Of a DNA stretch of 9,961 nt, positions 1 through 6,654 are shown piece after piece. Source of the stretch: Alphaproteobacteria bacterium (GTDB lineage Bacteria > Pseudomonadota > Alphaproteobacteria > Sneathiellales > Sneathiellaceae); NCBI GenBank assembly GCA_006226265.1, contig SBHH01000172.1, positions 1 to 9,961 on the forward strand. The letters run 5' to 3'. Below the pieces are notes generated by a model. That model ran no database searches. It saw nothing but the letters and a program-made list of their open reading frames with translations, and had not been told where the DNA came from. Each line of letters begins with the position of its first letter. Position 1 is the first letter of the stretch. The position numbers were made by a program, and so were the translations under genes.

Positions 1-781
1 GGTCCTTCGAGAGCTTGGCGAAGCTTGCCTGGTTCATTGAGGCGATGGAGACGCTGTTGATGCCGAGACGGCCTGCGTCGGAGACATATTTCACGACTTT
101 CGGCAGGCCGAATTTCACGCCGCTGTCGAACGGCGCATTGGCCATGGCGTCAAGGGCGTTGCGGTTCACGGCTTCGACGGCGTCGGTGAAGCTCATCGGG
201 ACCGGCGATCCACCGGCGGCTTCAATGCCCCAGGCGATGGCAGCAACGGCACGGATGCGCTTGCCTTTCAGATCTTCCGGCAGGCGGGCGGCGAAATTGC
301 CCCAGATGCCGCCATCCGGGAAGGGCAGGGCCCAGAGCATTTTCACGCCCTTGGAGGTAAATTCCTTCTGCAGGTCTGGGTTGGAATCGTAAAGTTCCTT
401 GAAGGCATACGTCACCGCATCGGCCTTTTCCGTGATCCAGGGCAGGACGATGTTCGATAGCGGATATTGCTTCGGGTTATAGGCCTGCGGCGTGCCCGTG
501 CCAAAATCAACCGCGCCTTCGGACAGGCCTGGATAAATCTGCGGCGCTTTCATGAGGGAGCCGCCGAGATAGCGTTCAAAAGTGATGTCGCCCTTACTTC
601 GTTTTTCGACCTGATCCATGAACCAGATATCAAGCGTCGTGGAAATCGACTTCTGGGAAATATAGCTTGCGTAGACCAGCTTCGTCTTGGCATAGGCCGA
701 TGTCGGCATCGCGGCTACGGCAAGTACCGTACAGGCAATACTTGTGGAAACGATTTTTTTTAATTTTATGGATATTTTCAT
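1..781 (-). CDS. TRAP transporter substrate-binding protein, DctP family (partial, C-terminus beyond the window)
   Basis: Periplasmic solute receptor of a tripartite ATP-independent (TRAP) transporter, which captures an organic acid and delivers it to a DctQM-type membrane pair. I translated 260 codons from ATG 781-779. An export signal is clear: Lys-rich residues 1-9, a hydrophobic stretch at about 10-25, then a likely signal peptidase I site after AYA (29-31). The mature part follows the DctP fold: a YASY first strand (37-40), the YLGGSLMKAPQIYPGLSEGAVDFG region (about 71-94), and DLKGKRIR (170-177), whose Arg177 matches the family's carboxylate-binding arginine. The family usually runs 320-360 residues, so roughly 70-100 are missing at the left edge. 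GGGGAGGA at 793-786 lies 4 bases before the ATG and supports this start. The membrane subunits would be expected further left. The ligand cannot be named. The gene is divergent from the SDR at 1104. Confidence 0.9.
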   Translation of the reverse strand, partial: MKISIKLKKIVSTSIACTVLAVAAMPTSAYAKTKLVYASYISQKSISTTLDIWFMDQVEKRSKGDITFERYLGGSLMKAPQIYPGLSEGAVDFGTGTPQAYNPKQYPLSNIVLPWITEKADAVTYAFKELYDSNPDLQKEFTSKGVKMLWALPFPDGGIWGNFAARLPEDLKGKRIRAVAAIAWGIEAAGGSPVPMSFTDAVEAVNRNALDAMANAPFDSGVKFGLPKVVKYVSDAGRLGINSVSIASMNQASFAKLSKD

Positions 782-1103
782 TCTATCCTCCCCGTTTGAT
801 CATGCGTTGAGTTTTATTCGTTCTATTACCGGCGTCTTCGTCCCGCAGTCATCCCGCAGAGGACTCCGGCATATGATTTTTACGTAACATGGTGACTATA
901 GAAGGCTCAAATGAACTGTCTTCAATCCACAAAACCAGTTTCGTTCATGTCAAATGCGAAGCGTGCAGCAGAAATAAGTGGCAAATTCGGTCGGTCCCTG
1001 TTTTTGTATCGCTCATATCTTGCGTGAGCGTTGAATGGGATGGTAAAACGATTTCGCAACTTGTGCAAGCCTCTATTGAACGGAAAAAAGAAAAGGAAAA
1101 AAG
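782..1103. promoter_or_regulatory. Divergent intergenic control region between the TRAP receptor and an SDR gene
   Basis: This 322-base region holds no convincing gene and is visibly richer in A+T than its flanks. It must carry the promoters of both divergent genes. Structures seen: two direct copies of TCCCGCAG at 841-848 and 852-859, whose 11-base period places them on one face of the helix; a perfect 8-base palindrome TTACGTAA at 880-887; and an inverted repeat CGCTCA/TGAGCG at 1010-1015 and 1025-1030. For the plus strand, TTGCGT (1020-1025) and TAAAAC (1044-1049) with an 18-base spacer form only a weak sigma70-like pair. AAGGA at 1093-1097 is the ribosome binding site of the SDR, and GGGGAGGA on the minus strand (793-786) that of the TRAP gene. 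Function as operators is inference. Confidence 0.5.
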
Positions 1104-1868
1104 ATGACCGACGCCGGATGGGAAAAGCGCTTTGCGGGCCGCGTTGCCGTGATCACCGGTGGCAGCAAGGGGATCGGTCTTGAAACCGCGAAGGAGCTTG
1201 CGAAGGGCGGGGCGCGTCTTTCGCTTTGGGCCCGGAGTGAGGTGGCGCTTGAATCCGCCGCGAAAGAACTTGGGGGCCTCACCGATGTGCATATCGTCGC
1301 CGTCGATGTGGGATCGGAAAAGGATGTGAAGGCGGCCGCCAAGGCGGCATTGTCCCGTTTCGGCAAGGTCGACATCCTGATCAACAATGCGGGCATTCTG
1401 GGTGGCCGCGCGCCAGTCGGGTCCTATTCCCTTTCGGAGTTTGAGGAGGTACTTCGCATCAATCTCATCGGGACATTTCTTTGCTGCACTGCGCTGGTGC
1501 CGGGCATGGTGAAGGCAGGATACGGGCGGATCGTCAATGTGGCTTCCGTCGCGGGTAAGGACGGTAATCCCTTCGTCTCCGCCTATGTCGCGTCAAAGGC
1601 GGGGCAGATCGGCTTCACCAAGTCGCTCGGCAAGGAGCTCGCGGAGAGTGGTGTGCTTGTAAATGCCGTGACCCCTTCTGCGAGCCCGACAGAGATATTT
1701 GGCGGGCTGGATGAGGAGAAAAAGGCGCGCCTTCTCGCCAATGTCCCAATGAAGCGTCTGGTCGAGCCAATTGAGATTGCCAAAATGATCGCCTGGCTAG
1801 CCTCCGAGGAATGTTCTTTCTCCACCGGAGCCGTCTTCGATATCTCCGGCGGGCGGGCGACTTTCTGA
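1104..1868 (+). CDS. Classical SDR family oxidoreductase (FabG-like)
   Basis: A 254-residue cytosolic short-chain dehydrogenase/reductase that interconverts an alcohol and a ketone with NAD(P)(H). The classical motifs are complete: cofactor glycine motif TGGSKGIG (18-25), NNAG (94-97), and the catalytic tetrad Asn120, Ser148, Tyr161 and Lys165 (the YVASK segment). Arg44, after the second beta strand, with no acidic residue at that position, suggests NADP(H) rather than NAD(H). The C-terminus SGGRATF is typical of 3-oxoacyl-ACP reductase-like members, and the length is normal. AAGGA sits 6 bases before the ATG. The gene stands alone on its strand: the TRAP receptor diverges upstream and the TetR gene converges 27 bases downstream. 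Divergence from a TRAP receptor suggests it oxidises or reduces the imported compound or a product of it. A true FabG role is less likely because no other fatty acid synthesis gene is near. The substrate is unknown. Confidence 0.9.
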   Translation: MTDAGWEKRFAGRVAVITGGSKGIGLETAKELAKGGARLSLWARSEVALESAAKELGGLTDVHIVAVDVGSEKDVKAAAKAALSRFGKVDILINNAGILGGRAPVGSYSLSEFEEVLRINLIGTFLCCTALVPGMVKAGYGRIVNVASVAGKDGNPFVSAYVASKAGQIGFTKSLGKELAESGVLVNAVTPSASPTEIFGGLDEEKKARLLANVPMKRLVEPIEIAKMIAWLASEECSFSTGAVFDISGGRATF

Positions 1869-1895
1869 CAGAAGTCAATTTATTCAGTATCTGGC

Positions 1896-2543
1896 TTAAG
1901 CGGGTTTTGCTTGCAGCAAGGCTTTCATTCCGGCGGCGGAGAAGCGGACGAGATGGTTCATGTCTGGCGGACTGGCACCGGGGCTCAAGGTCTCAAGGCG
2001 CCAGTTTGCATTGAAGAAAGCGAGCATGGCGGCGACGGAGAAAATCTGTCCCGTCGCGGCAAGCTCTGATGTCGCCTTCGGATAGAGGCTCAAAATCGCC
2101 TCCATGAAATGTTGCGTCGTCGGATCAAAGCATTCCGCCGCCAGATCGCGCCAACGGGCATCGGCGGAGACATGGGCGACGAGCCGCCCGTAATCGAGCC
2201 ATTGATCCCCTTCCTCATTCACCAGCTTCTGATAGGCACGAAAGAAGCAGTCCATAATGGCTTCAAGGGTGAGGGGGCCTTTTTCCTTTAACGCCTTCAA
2301 ATCCCGCATCCGGATTTCGGCGAGCAGTCCCGCATGGCGGCGGACGGTTTCGGCAAAGAGGGCTTCCTTGCTTCCCCCGTGATGATGGACGAGGCCGACC
2401 GGCACGTCGGCGAGCGTTGCAATCTCGCGAAGTGATGCGCCGTCGAAGCCATGGCGCGAGAAGACTTTCTCGGCGGCATCGAGGATGCGCTTTCGCGTCT
2501 CCAGCGATCGGGCGGATGGGGCTCTTTTCCGGGCGGCGGTCAA
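1896..2543 (-). CDS. TetR/AcrR family transcriptional regulator
   Basis: A 215-residue one-component repressor with an N-terminal helix-turn-helix and a C-terminal ligand/dimer domain. The DNA-binding part is at about 17-62: TRKRILDAAEKVFSRHGFDG, then SLREIATLADVPVGLV as the helix-turn-helix, then HHHGGSKEALF. The last segment matches the family's usual YYHFGSKEALF, with Gly in place of the common Phe. The rest is mostly helical with no recognisable ligand signature. There is no in-frame ATG near the start. TTG at 2543-2541 is chosen because AGGA lies 7 bases upstream (2554-2551) and the domain then starts where the family expects. The gene is divergent from the FMO operon with only 76 bases between the two starts, so it most likely controls that operon and itself. 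An inverted repeat overlapping its start codon is a candidate operator. Its 3' end converges on the SDR gene with no clear terminator in the 27-base gap. Confidence 0.9.
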   Translation of the reverse strand: MTAARKRAPSARSLETRKRILDAAEKVFSRHGFDGASLREIATLADVPVGLVHHHGGSKEALFAETVRRHAGLLAEIRMRDLKALKEKGPLTLEAIMDCFFRAYQKLVNEEGDQWLDYGRLVAHVSADARWRDLAAECFDPTTQHFMEAILSLYPKATSELAATGQIFSVAAMLAFFNANWRLETLSPGASPPDMNHLVRFSAAGMKALLQAKPA

Positions 2544-2584
2544 AATAAGATCCTGCTTAATAAAATAGCTGTTGCCTTATTTTG
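2541..2584. promoter_or_regulatory. Candidate TetR operator: 9-bp inverted repeat at the TetR/FMO divergent promoter
   Basis: CAAAATAAG at 2541-2549 and its exact reverse complement CTTATTTTG at 2576-2584 are separated by 26 bases. A related copy, ATAAAATAG, lies between them at 2560-2568 in direct orientation. The left arm includes the TTG start codon of the TetR gene. The right arm lies 36-44 bases before the FMO ATG, where a plus-strand promoter would be expected. TTGCCT at 2572-2577 with TTCAAT at 2593-2598 (15-base spacer) is a weak sigma70-like pair overlapping the right arm. Binding by the adjacent TetR protein is inference; the spacing is wider than in a typical compact TetR palindrome. 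Confidence 0.4.
2551..2554 (-). promoter_or_regulatory. Ribosome binding site deciding the TetR TTG start
   Basis: On the minus strand AGGA (2554-2551) precedes TTG 2543-2541 by 7 bases, an ordinary Shine-Dalgarno distance. Extending upstream in frame gives no ATG or GTG before the stop TAA at 2579-2577, so the TTG is the best start. Confidence 0.6.
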
Positions 2585-2619
2585 TACATTTGTTCAATCT
2601 AAAGGGCAATGGAGGAAAC

Positions 2620-3936
2620 ATGAATAATCAAAAAAAATGCTATGCCCTGATCGGTGCGGGGCCGATGGGCCTTGCCATGGCCAAGGTGCTGAAAGAGCAG
2701 GGCATCCCTTTTCAGGGGTTTGAGGCGGGAAAGGATGTGGGCGGTCTCTGGGATATCGAAGGGCCGAAATCCACCATGTACGAAACGGCGCATCTCATCT
2801 CTTCGAAGAGGATGACGGAATTTACCGACTTTCCCATGCGGGACGAAGTAGCGGAATATCCCTCGCATCGGGAGATGAAGCGCTATTTCCGGGAATTTGC
2901 AGATCATTACGACCTTCGCGCCAATTTCCATTTCAATGCGGAGGTTTTAAGCGCCGTGCCCTTGGGCGCACCGGGGGAGGGATGGAACCTCTTTTGGCGG
3001 AATGGGGACGGTGAGCATGAGGAACGGTTCGACGGCCTGCTTATCGCCAATGGCACCCTTTCGGAGCCCAATATGCCGGACTTTCCGGGCGCTTTTTCGG
3101 GTGAGTTGATCCATTCGAGCCAGTATCGGTATCCCGAGCAGTTCAAGGGCAAGCGCGTGCTGGTGGTGGGAGCCGGAAATTCCGGCTGCGATATCGCAGT
3201 GGACGCCATTCATCACGGAATAAGTTGCGATCTTTCGATGCGGCGGGGTTATTATTTCGTGCCGAAATATGTTTTTGGGAAACCGGCGGATACGCTTGGC
3301 GGGCTGATCAAGCTGCCAATGTCCATAAAGCGGAAAATCGATGGCATGATCCTCCGCTGGTTTGTCGGCAATCCACAAAAGTACGGCTTTCCGAAGCCTG
3401 ATTACCAGCTTTATGAAAGCCATCCGATTGTAAACTCGCTGGTGCTCTATCACGCAGGGCACGGTGATATCAAAATCCGCCCGGATATCGAGCGGATCGA
3501 GGGCGATACCGTTCATTTCAAGGATGGCAGCACGGGCGATTACGACATGATCCTCGCCGCGACGGGCTACAAGCTTCACTATCCTTTCATCGATAGCGCG
3601 CTTCTTAACTGGCAGGGCGATGCGCCGCATCTTTATCTTAATTGCCTGCATCCGGAGCGGGACGATCTTGCGCTTCTCGGCATGGTGGAGGCAAGCGGCC
3701 TCGGCTGGCAAGGGCGGCATGAACAGGCGGAAATGGTCGCACGGTATCTCAAAGGGCTGGAGACGGGAAATACCGCTGCAGCAAAACTGCAGGAGGAAAA
3801 GGCAGGCAGTTTTCAACGCGCGACCGGCGGCATGAACTATATCGACCTGCCGCGCATGGCCTATTATGTCGACAAGGCGACCTATCTCAAATCCGTGAAA
3901 GGCTGGATTTCCGAGTTGAAGGAGGGGGCGAAATGA
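2620..3936 (+). CDS. Flavin-containing monooxygenase (class B FMO-like)
   Basis: A 438-residue FAD- and NADPH-dependent monooxygenase that would insert one oxygen atom from O2 into a soft nucleophile (N or S) or a carbonyl compound. Motifs in order: FAD-binding GAGPMG (12-17) with Glu35 at the end of the second strand; the FMO fingerprint F159-x-G161-xxx-H165-xxx-Y169; NADPH-binding GAGNSG (184-189); and the linker ATGY (314-317). Tyr169 is the FMO-type residue; Baeyer-Villiger enzymes usually have Trp there. The length is slightly below that of many bacterial FMOs. A longer frame opens with TTG at 2572, but GGAGG at 2611-2615 directly before ATG 2620 decides the start. It is the first gene of a four-gene operon, and its TGA overlaps the ATG of the carrier gene (ATGA, 3933-3936). 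The divergent TetR is the likely regulator. The substrate is not readable from the sequence; neighbours suggest an imported amphipathic anion or its products. Confidence 0.87.
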   Translation: MNNQKKCYALIGAGPMGLAMAKVLKEQGIPFQGFEAGKDVGGLWDIEGPKSTMYETAHLISSKRMTEFTDFPMRDEVAEYPSHREMKRYFREFADHYDLRANFHFNAEVLSAVPLGAPGEGWNLFWRNGDGEHEERFDGLLIANGTLSEPNMPDFPGAFSGELIHSSQYRYPEQFKGKRVLVVGAGNSGCDIAVDAIHHGISCDLSMRRGYYFVPKYVFGKPADTLGGLIKLPMSIKRKIDGMILRWFVGNPQKYGFPKPDYQLYESHPIVNSLVLYHAGHGDIKIRPDIERIEGDTVHFKDGSTGDYDMILAATGYKLHYPFIDSALLNWQGDAPHLYLNCLHPERDDLALLGMVEASGLGWQGRHEQAEMVARYLKGLETGNTAAAKLQEEKAGSFQRATGGMNYIDLPRMAYYVDKATYLKSVKGWISELKEGAK

Positions 3937-4838
3937 ATGGGGCTATCGATGATGTCGTTCTTAATTTCAGCCCGACGTCGCTGCTTATCTTGAACGCCGT
4001 GCTCGCCGTCGTGATGTTTTCCATCGCGCTTGATCTTTCGCCCGCGGATTTCGGGCGGCTCCGCCGGGCGCCGAAACCGCTTCTCATCGGGCTTTTGTCG
4101 CAATTCGTCGTGCTGCCGGTCCTGACCTTTATCATGGTCTGGCTCCTGAACCCGAAACCCTCCATCGCGCTTGGGCTTATTCTGGTGGCGGCCTGCCCCG
4201 GCGGGAATATCTCCAACTTTATAACCCATCGGGCCGGGGGGAATACGGCGCTATCCGTGTCCATGACGGGGATTGCGACCGTCGCCGCCATCCTGATGAC
4301 GCCGTTCAATATCGCCTTCTGGGGCGGCCTCTATCCGCCGACCCATGCGATTTTGCACGAAACCTCTCTCGATCCGATGCGGATCGCCGTGACCGTCTGT
4401 TTCATGCTGGTGCTGCCGCTTGTTCTTGGCGTGCTGTGCAATCGCTATTTACCGGCCCTGGCTGCGAAAATGAGAAAGCCGCTGCAATGGCTCGCCATGG
4501 CGATTTTCATTGCCTTTATCGTGCTCGCGCTTGCCGCCAATTGGAGTTATTTCCTGCAGTTCGCGGGCGCGGTTGCGGGGCTTGTCATCCTGCATAACGC
4601 CCTCGCGATGGCTGGGGGATGGGGAACTGCAACGCTTGCCCGCCTCTCGCCCTATGACCGGCGTGCCGTGATGATCGAGACGGGTATCCAGAATTCAGGC
4701 CTTGGTCTCGTCCTTATCTTCGCCTTTTTCAGTGGACTTGGCGGCATGGCGGTGACGGCGGCTTTCTGGGGGATCTGGCATGCGGTTTCAGGCCTTGCCC
4801 TCGCCATGATCCTCTCCCGGACGGAGGCAGCAAGATGA
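3933..4838 (+). CDS. Bile acid:sodium symporter (BASS/SBF) family transporter
   Basis: A 301-residue inner-membrane carrier of the BASS family, which uses the sodium gradient to import organic anions. Hydrophobic segments run through most of the chain (for example about 17-34, 48-72, 78-88, 106-130, 150-169, 186-201, 207-228, 257-278 and 280-294), fitting the roughly 10-helix ASBT-like fold. Two family signatures are clear: CPGGNISN (88-95) in the first crossover region and ETGIQNS (249-255) in the second, whose Glu249, Gln253 and Asn254 match the sodium-binding crossover residues. The start is fixed by AAGGAGG (3919-3925), 7 bases before the ATG, and the ATG overlaps the FMO stop by 4 bases, indicating translational coupling. 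The stop likewise overlaps the next start (ATGA, 4835-4838). BASS members carry bile acids, but also pyruvate, pantothenate precursors and other acids, so the name does not prove a bile acid substrate. Confidence 0.9.
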   Translation: MNGAIDDVVLNFSPTSLLILNAVLAVVMFSIALDLSPADFGRLRRAPKPLLIGLLSQFVVLPVLTFIMVWLLNPKPSIALGLILVAACPGGNISNFITHRAGGNTALSVSMTGIATVAAILMTPFNIAFWGGLYPPTHAILHETSLDPMRIAVTVCFMLVLPLVLGVLCNRYLPALAAKMRKPLQWLAMAIFIAFIVLALAANWSYFLQFAGAVAGLVILHNALAMAGGWGTATLARLSPYDRRAVMIETGIQNSGLGLVLIFAFFSGLGGMAVTAAFWGIWHAVSGLALAMILSRTEAAR

Positions 4839-5785
4839 GCGCGTCCACAAAAGTCCTGGTCACGGGTGCTGCCGGGATGGTCGGTCGGGAATTGTTGAAG
4901 GAGCTTGCCGCAAGTTCGGCCTTTGAAACCGTGGCGACGGATATTGCCGCCCCGCCGAACCTGCCAGGCGGGATGCACTTTCAAAAACTCGATGTCACAA
5001 CGACGGATCCTGATAAGGTGATCGGGGAGGTCCGGCCCGATGTGATCATTCATCTCGCCTCCATCGTCACGCCGCCCAAAGGCACGGGCCGCGATTTTGC
5101 TTATCAGGTGGATGTCGAGGGCACGCGGAAAATCCTTGAGGCGGCGGTTGCTTATAATGTTAGGCGGCTTGTCGTCACGTCCTCCGGTGCGGCCTATGGT
5201 TATCATGCAGATAACGCCGTTCCGCTCCGTGAAAGCGATCCGATCCGGGGGAATGCGGAGTTTGCCTATTCCCATCACAAGCGGCTGGTTGAAGAAATGC
5301 TGGCGGAGGCAAGGGAGGTCCATCCCGCACTGGAACAGGTTATCTTCCGCGTCGGCACTGTCCTCGGCGCGGGCACGGAAAACCAGATCACCGCGCTTTT
5401 TCACCGGCCGAAACTCTTGGCCGTTCGGGGGTATGAAAGCCCCTTCGTCTTTATCTGGACGCGGGATCTCGCGCGTATCCTGATGCGGGCCGCGGAGGAG
5501 GGACCCGCCGGTATCTATAATGTCGCAGGCGATGGCGCGCTCGGGATCAGTGATCTTGCAAGAATATTGAACAAGTCCGTCCGGGCCATCCCGGCCTGGG
5601 CGCTTAAAACGGCCTTGGCGATTGCGAAGCCGCTCGGCCTCACCCAATACGGGCCGGAGCAGGTCGGCTTTTTGCAGCATCGCCCGGTCCTCGATAACAG
5701 CAGGCTGAAATCCGACTTTGGCTATCAGCCGGAGCTTTCAAGCGCCGAAGTCTTCGATCTCTGGCGGCGGGAGGCGGGCCTTTGA
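4835..5785 (+). CDS. NAD-dependent epimerase/dehydratase-like extended SDR (3-beta-HSD-like)
   Basis: A 316-residue extended short-chain dehydrogenase. The Rossmann motif is GAAGMVG (11-17, GxxGxxG type). Asp36, in ETVATD at the end of the second strand, points to NAD(H). HLAS (73-76) follows the fourth strand. Catalysis is by the Ser pair at 116-117 (VTSSGAAYG), then Tyr145 and Lys149 (YSHHK). The C-terminal part is the variable substrate domain, with IYNVAGDG (227-234) typical of epimerase-like members. The family includes nucleotide-sugar epimerases, 3-beta-hydroxysteroid dehydrogenases and dihydroflavonol-type reductases. No sugar-nucleotide gene is near, so oxidation or reduction of a hydroxyl or keto group on a hydrophobic substrate is the more likely role. 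GGAGG (4823-4827) lies 7 bases before the ATG, and both ends overlap neighbouring genes by 4 bases. The exact substrate is unknown. Confidence 0.85.
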   Translation: MSASTKVLVTGAAGMVGRELLKELAASSAFETVATDIAAPPNLPGGMHFQKLDVTTTDPDKVIGEVRPDVIIHLASIVTPPKGTGRDFAYQVDVEGTRKILEAAVAYNVRRLVVTSSGAAYGYHADNAVPLRESDPIRGNAEFAYSHHKRLVEEMLAEAREVHPALEQVIFRVGTVLGAGTENQITALFHRPKLLAVRGYESPFVFIWTRDLARILMRAAEEGPAGIYNVAGDGALGISDLARILNKSVRAIPAWALKTALAIAKPLGLTQYGPEQVGFLQHRPVLDNSRLKSDFGYQPELSSAEVFDLWRREAGL

Positions 5786-6540
5786 AAGTCGCGGTTATTA
5801 CCGGCGGAGCCGGGGGGCTTGGTCAGGCGCTTTCCAGGAAACTGTTGACGCGGGATTTTCAGGTTGTTCTCATTGATCGGGATTTCGGCGCGCTGACACC
5901 GTCCCCGCATGAGGAATTCATCCAGTGCGATCTTACAAATCGCGACGAACTCCATGCGGCAGTAGAACAAATCCTGACGCGGCATCCCGTGCTTCATCTT
6001 GTCATCTATAACGCCGGGGTTACGCAGATCGGCGCCTTTCAGGACCAGAGCGAGGAAAGCCACCGCAAGGTGTTCGAGATCAACTACTTCGCCGCCGTCG
6101 CCATGGCGAAGGCCTTTCTCCCCGCGATTCGGGCGGGCAAGGGTGTGCATCTCGCCATTTCCTCGGTCGCGGGATTTGCACCGCTTTATCTCCGAACCTC
6201 CTACGCCGCCTCAAAACATGCCATGGAAGGTTTCTTCAAGTCGCTCCGCTCGGAAGAAAAGGCTTATGACGTCCGGGTGCAGATTGCCGCACCGTCATTC
6301 GTCGCGACCAATCTTGGCAATGCCGCGCGGCAGGAGGACGGAATTGCCCGGCCCGGTTCCGCCACCGATGGCAAGGATTACATGACCCCCGATGCGGCGG
6401 CGGATGAAATCCTGAAGGGGCTTGATCGCGGATCGCCGATGATCCTGATCGGTCGCGTCGCACGGCTTTCCTGGTGGATCAATCGCCTCTCCCCAAGGCT
6501 CTATCAGAAACTGATGGAACGGGAGATTTCCGGTGGCTGA
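5782..6540 (+). CDS. Classical SDR family oxidoreductase (11-beta-HSD-like), TTG start
   Basis: A 252-residue short-chain dehydrogenase, the last gene of the FMO operon. Motifs: TGGAGGLG (7-14), YNAG (76-79, a variant of NNAG), Asn101, Ser128 (ISSVAG), Tyr141 and Lys145. Asp32 at the end of the second strand suggests NAD(H). The stretch from Tyr141 onward, SKHAMEGFFKSLRSEE, resembles the corresponding helix of 11-beta-hydroxysteroid dehydrogenases (SKFALDGFFSSIRKEY, recalled), and a Trp/Leu-rich tail (about 229-246) could touch a membrane or a hydrophobic substrate. The start is TTG 5782-5784, overlapping the previous stop as TTGA; GGGAGG at 5769-5774 lies 7 bases upstream, and the glycine motif then begins at residue 7 as expected. 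With the extended SDR it could carry out paired oxidation and reduction at two positions of one substrate. No clear terminator follows. Confidence 0.87.
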   Translation: MKVAVITGGAGGLGQALSRKLLTRDFQVVLIDRDFGALTPSPHEEFIQCDLTNRDELHAAVEQILTRHPVLHLVIYNAGVTQIGAFQDQSEESHRKVFEINYFAAVAMAKAFLPAIRAGKGVHLAISSVAGFAPLYLRTSYAASKHAMEGFFKSLRSEEKAYDVRVQIAAPSFVATNLGNAARQEDGIARPGSATDGKDYMTPDAAADEILKGLDRGSPMILIGRVARLSWWINRLSPRLYQKLMEREISGG

Positions 6541-6654
6541 TCAACATTGCTTCCGCCCGGCTTTTTAATGTGCCCCAAATCAGATTGTTTGCTGCGTGAT
6601 CATAAACCCTACCTCCCTTGCACCTTCGCCGACGGCGTTCAGCACATTCGTTAT
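6541..6654. other. Convergent intergenic gap after the FMO operon
   Basis: The 114 bases between the last SDR and the convergent Lrp gene contain no gene and no strong hairpin with a T run. GCCCGGCTTTTT near 6555-6566 has a T run but no good upstream stem partner. CGCCGACGGCG near 6629-6639 is palindromic but lacks a loop and a T run. Termination here may be Rho-dependent. Confidence 0.5.

Noticed and set aside
889..1107. 72-residue plus-strand frame overlapping the start of the SDR gene
   Set aside because: It has no ribosome binding site at its start, no recognisable domain and a Lys/Glu-rich end that is simply the SDR's purine-rich leader translated. The region reads as a promoter gap.
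1869..1895. Terminator between the convergent SDR and TetR genes
   Set aside because: The 27-base gap has no stem-loop with a T run; only the short GCTTAAGC palindrome (1894-1901) is present.
2572..2619. Longer N-terminus for the FMO from TTG 2572
   Set aside because: The extra 16 residues would contain the GGAGG site itself, and ATG 2620 right after that site starts just before the FAD glycine motif, as expected for the family.
2947..3816. 289-residue minus-strand frame opposite the FMO
   Set aside because: It is antisense to a gene with complete FMO motifs, and its own translation shows no domain. It reflects the GC-rich codon pattern.
2620..3936. Baeyer-Villiger monooxygenase
   Set aside because: The fingerprint ends in Tyr169 rather than the Trp typical of Baeyer-Villiger enzymes, and the chain is shorter than most of them. 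A Baeyer-Villiger reaction is still possible for some FMOs.
4652..5680. 342-residue minus-strand frame opposite the carrier and the extended SDR
   Set aside because: It spans the junction of two well-supported genes and shows low-complexity Arg/Pro-rich content typical of antisense frames.
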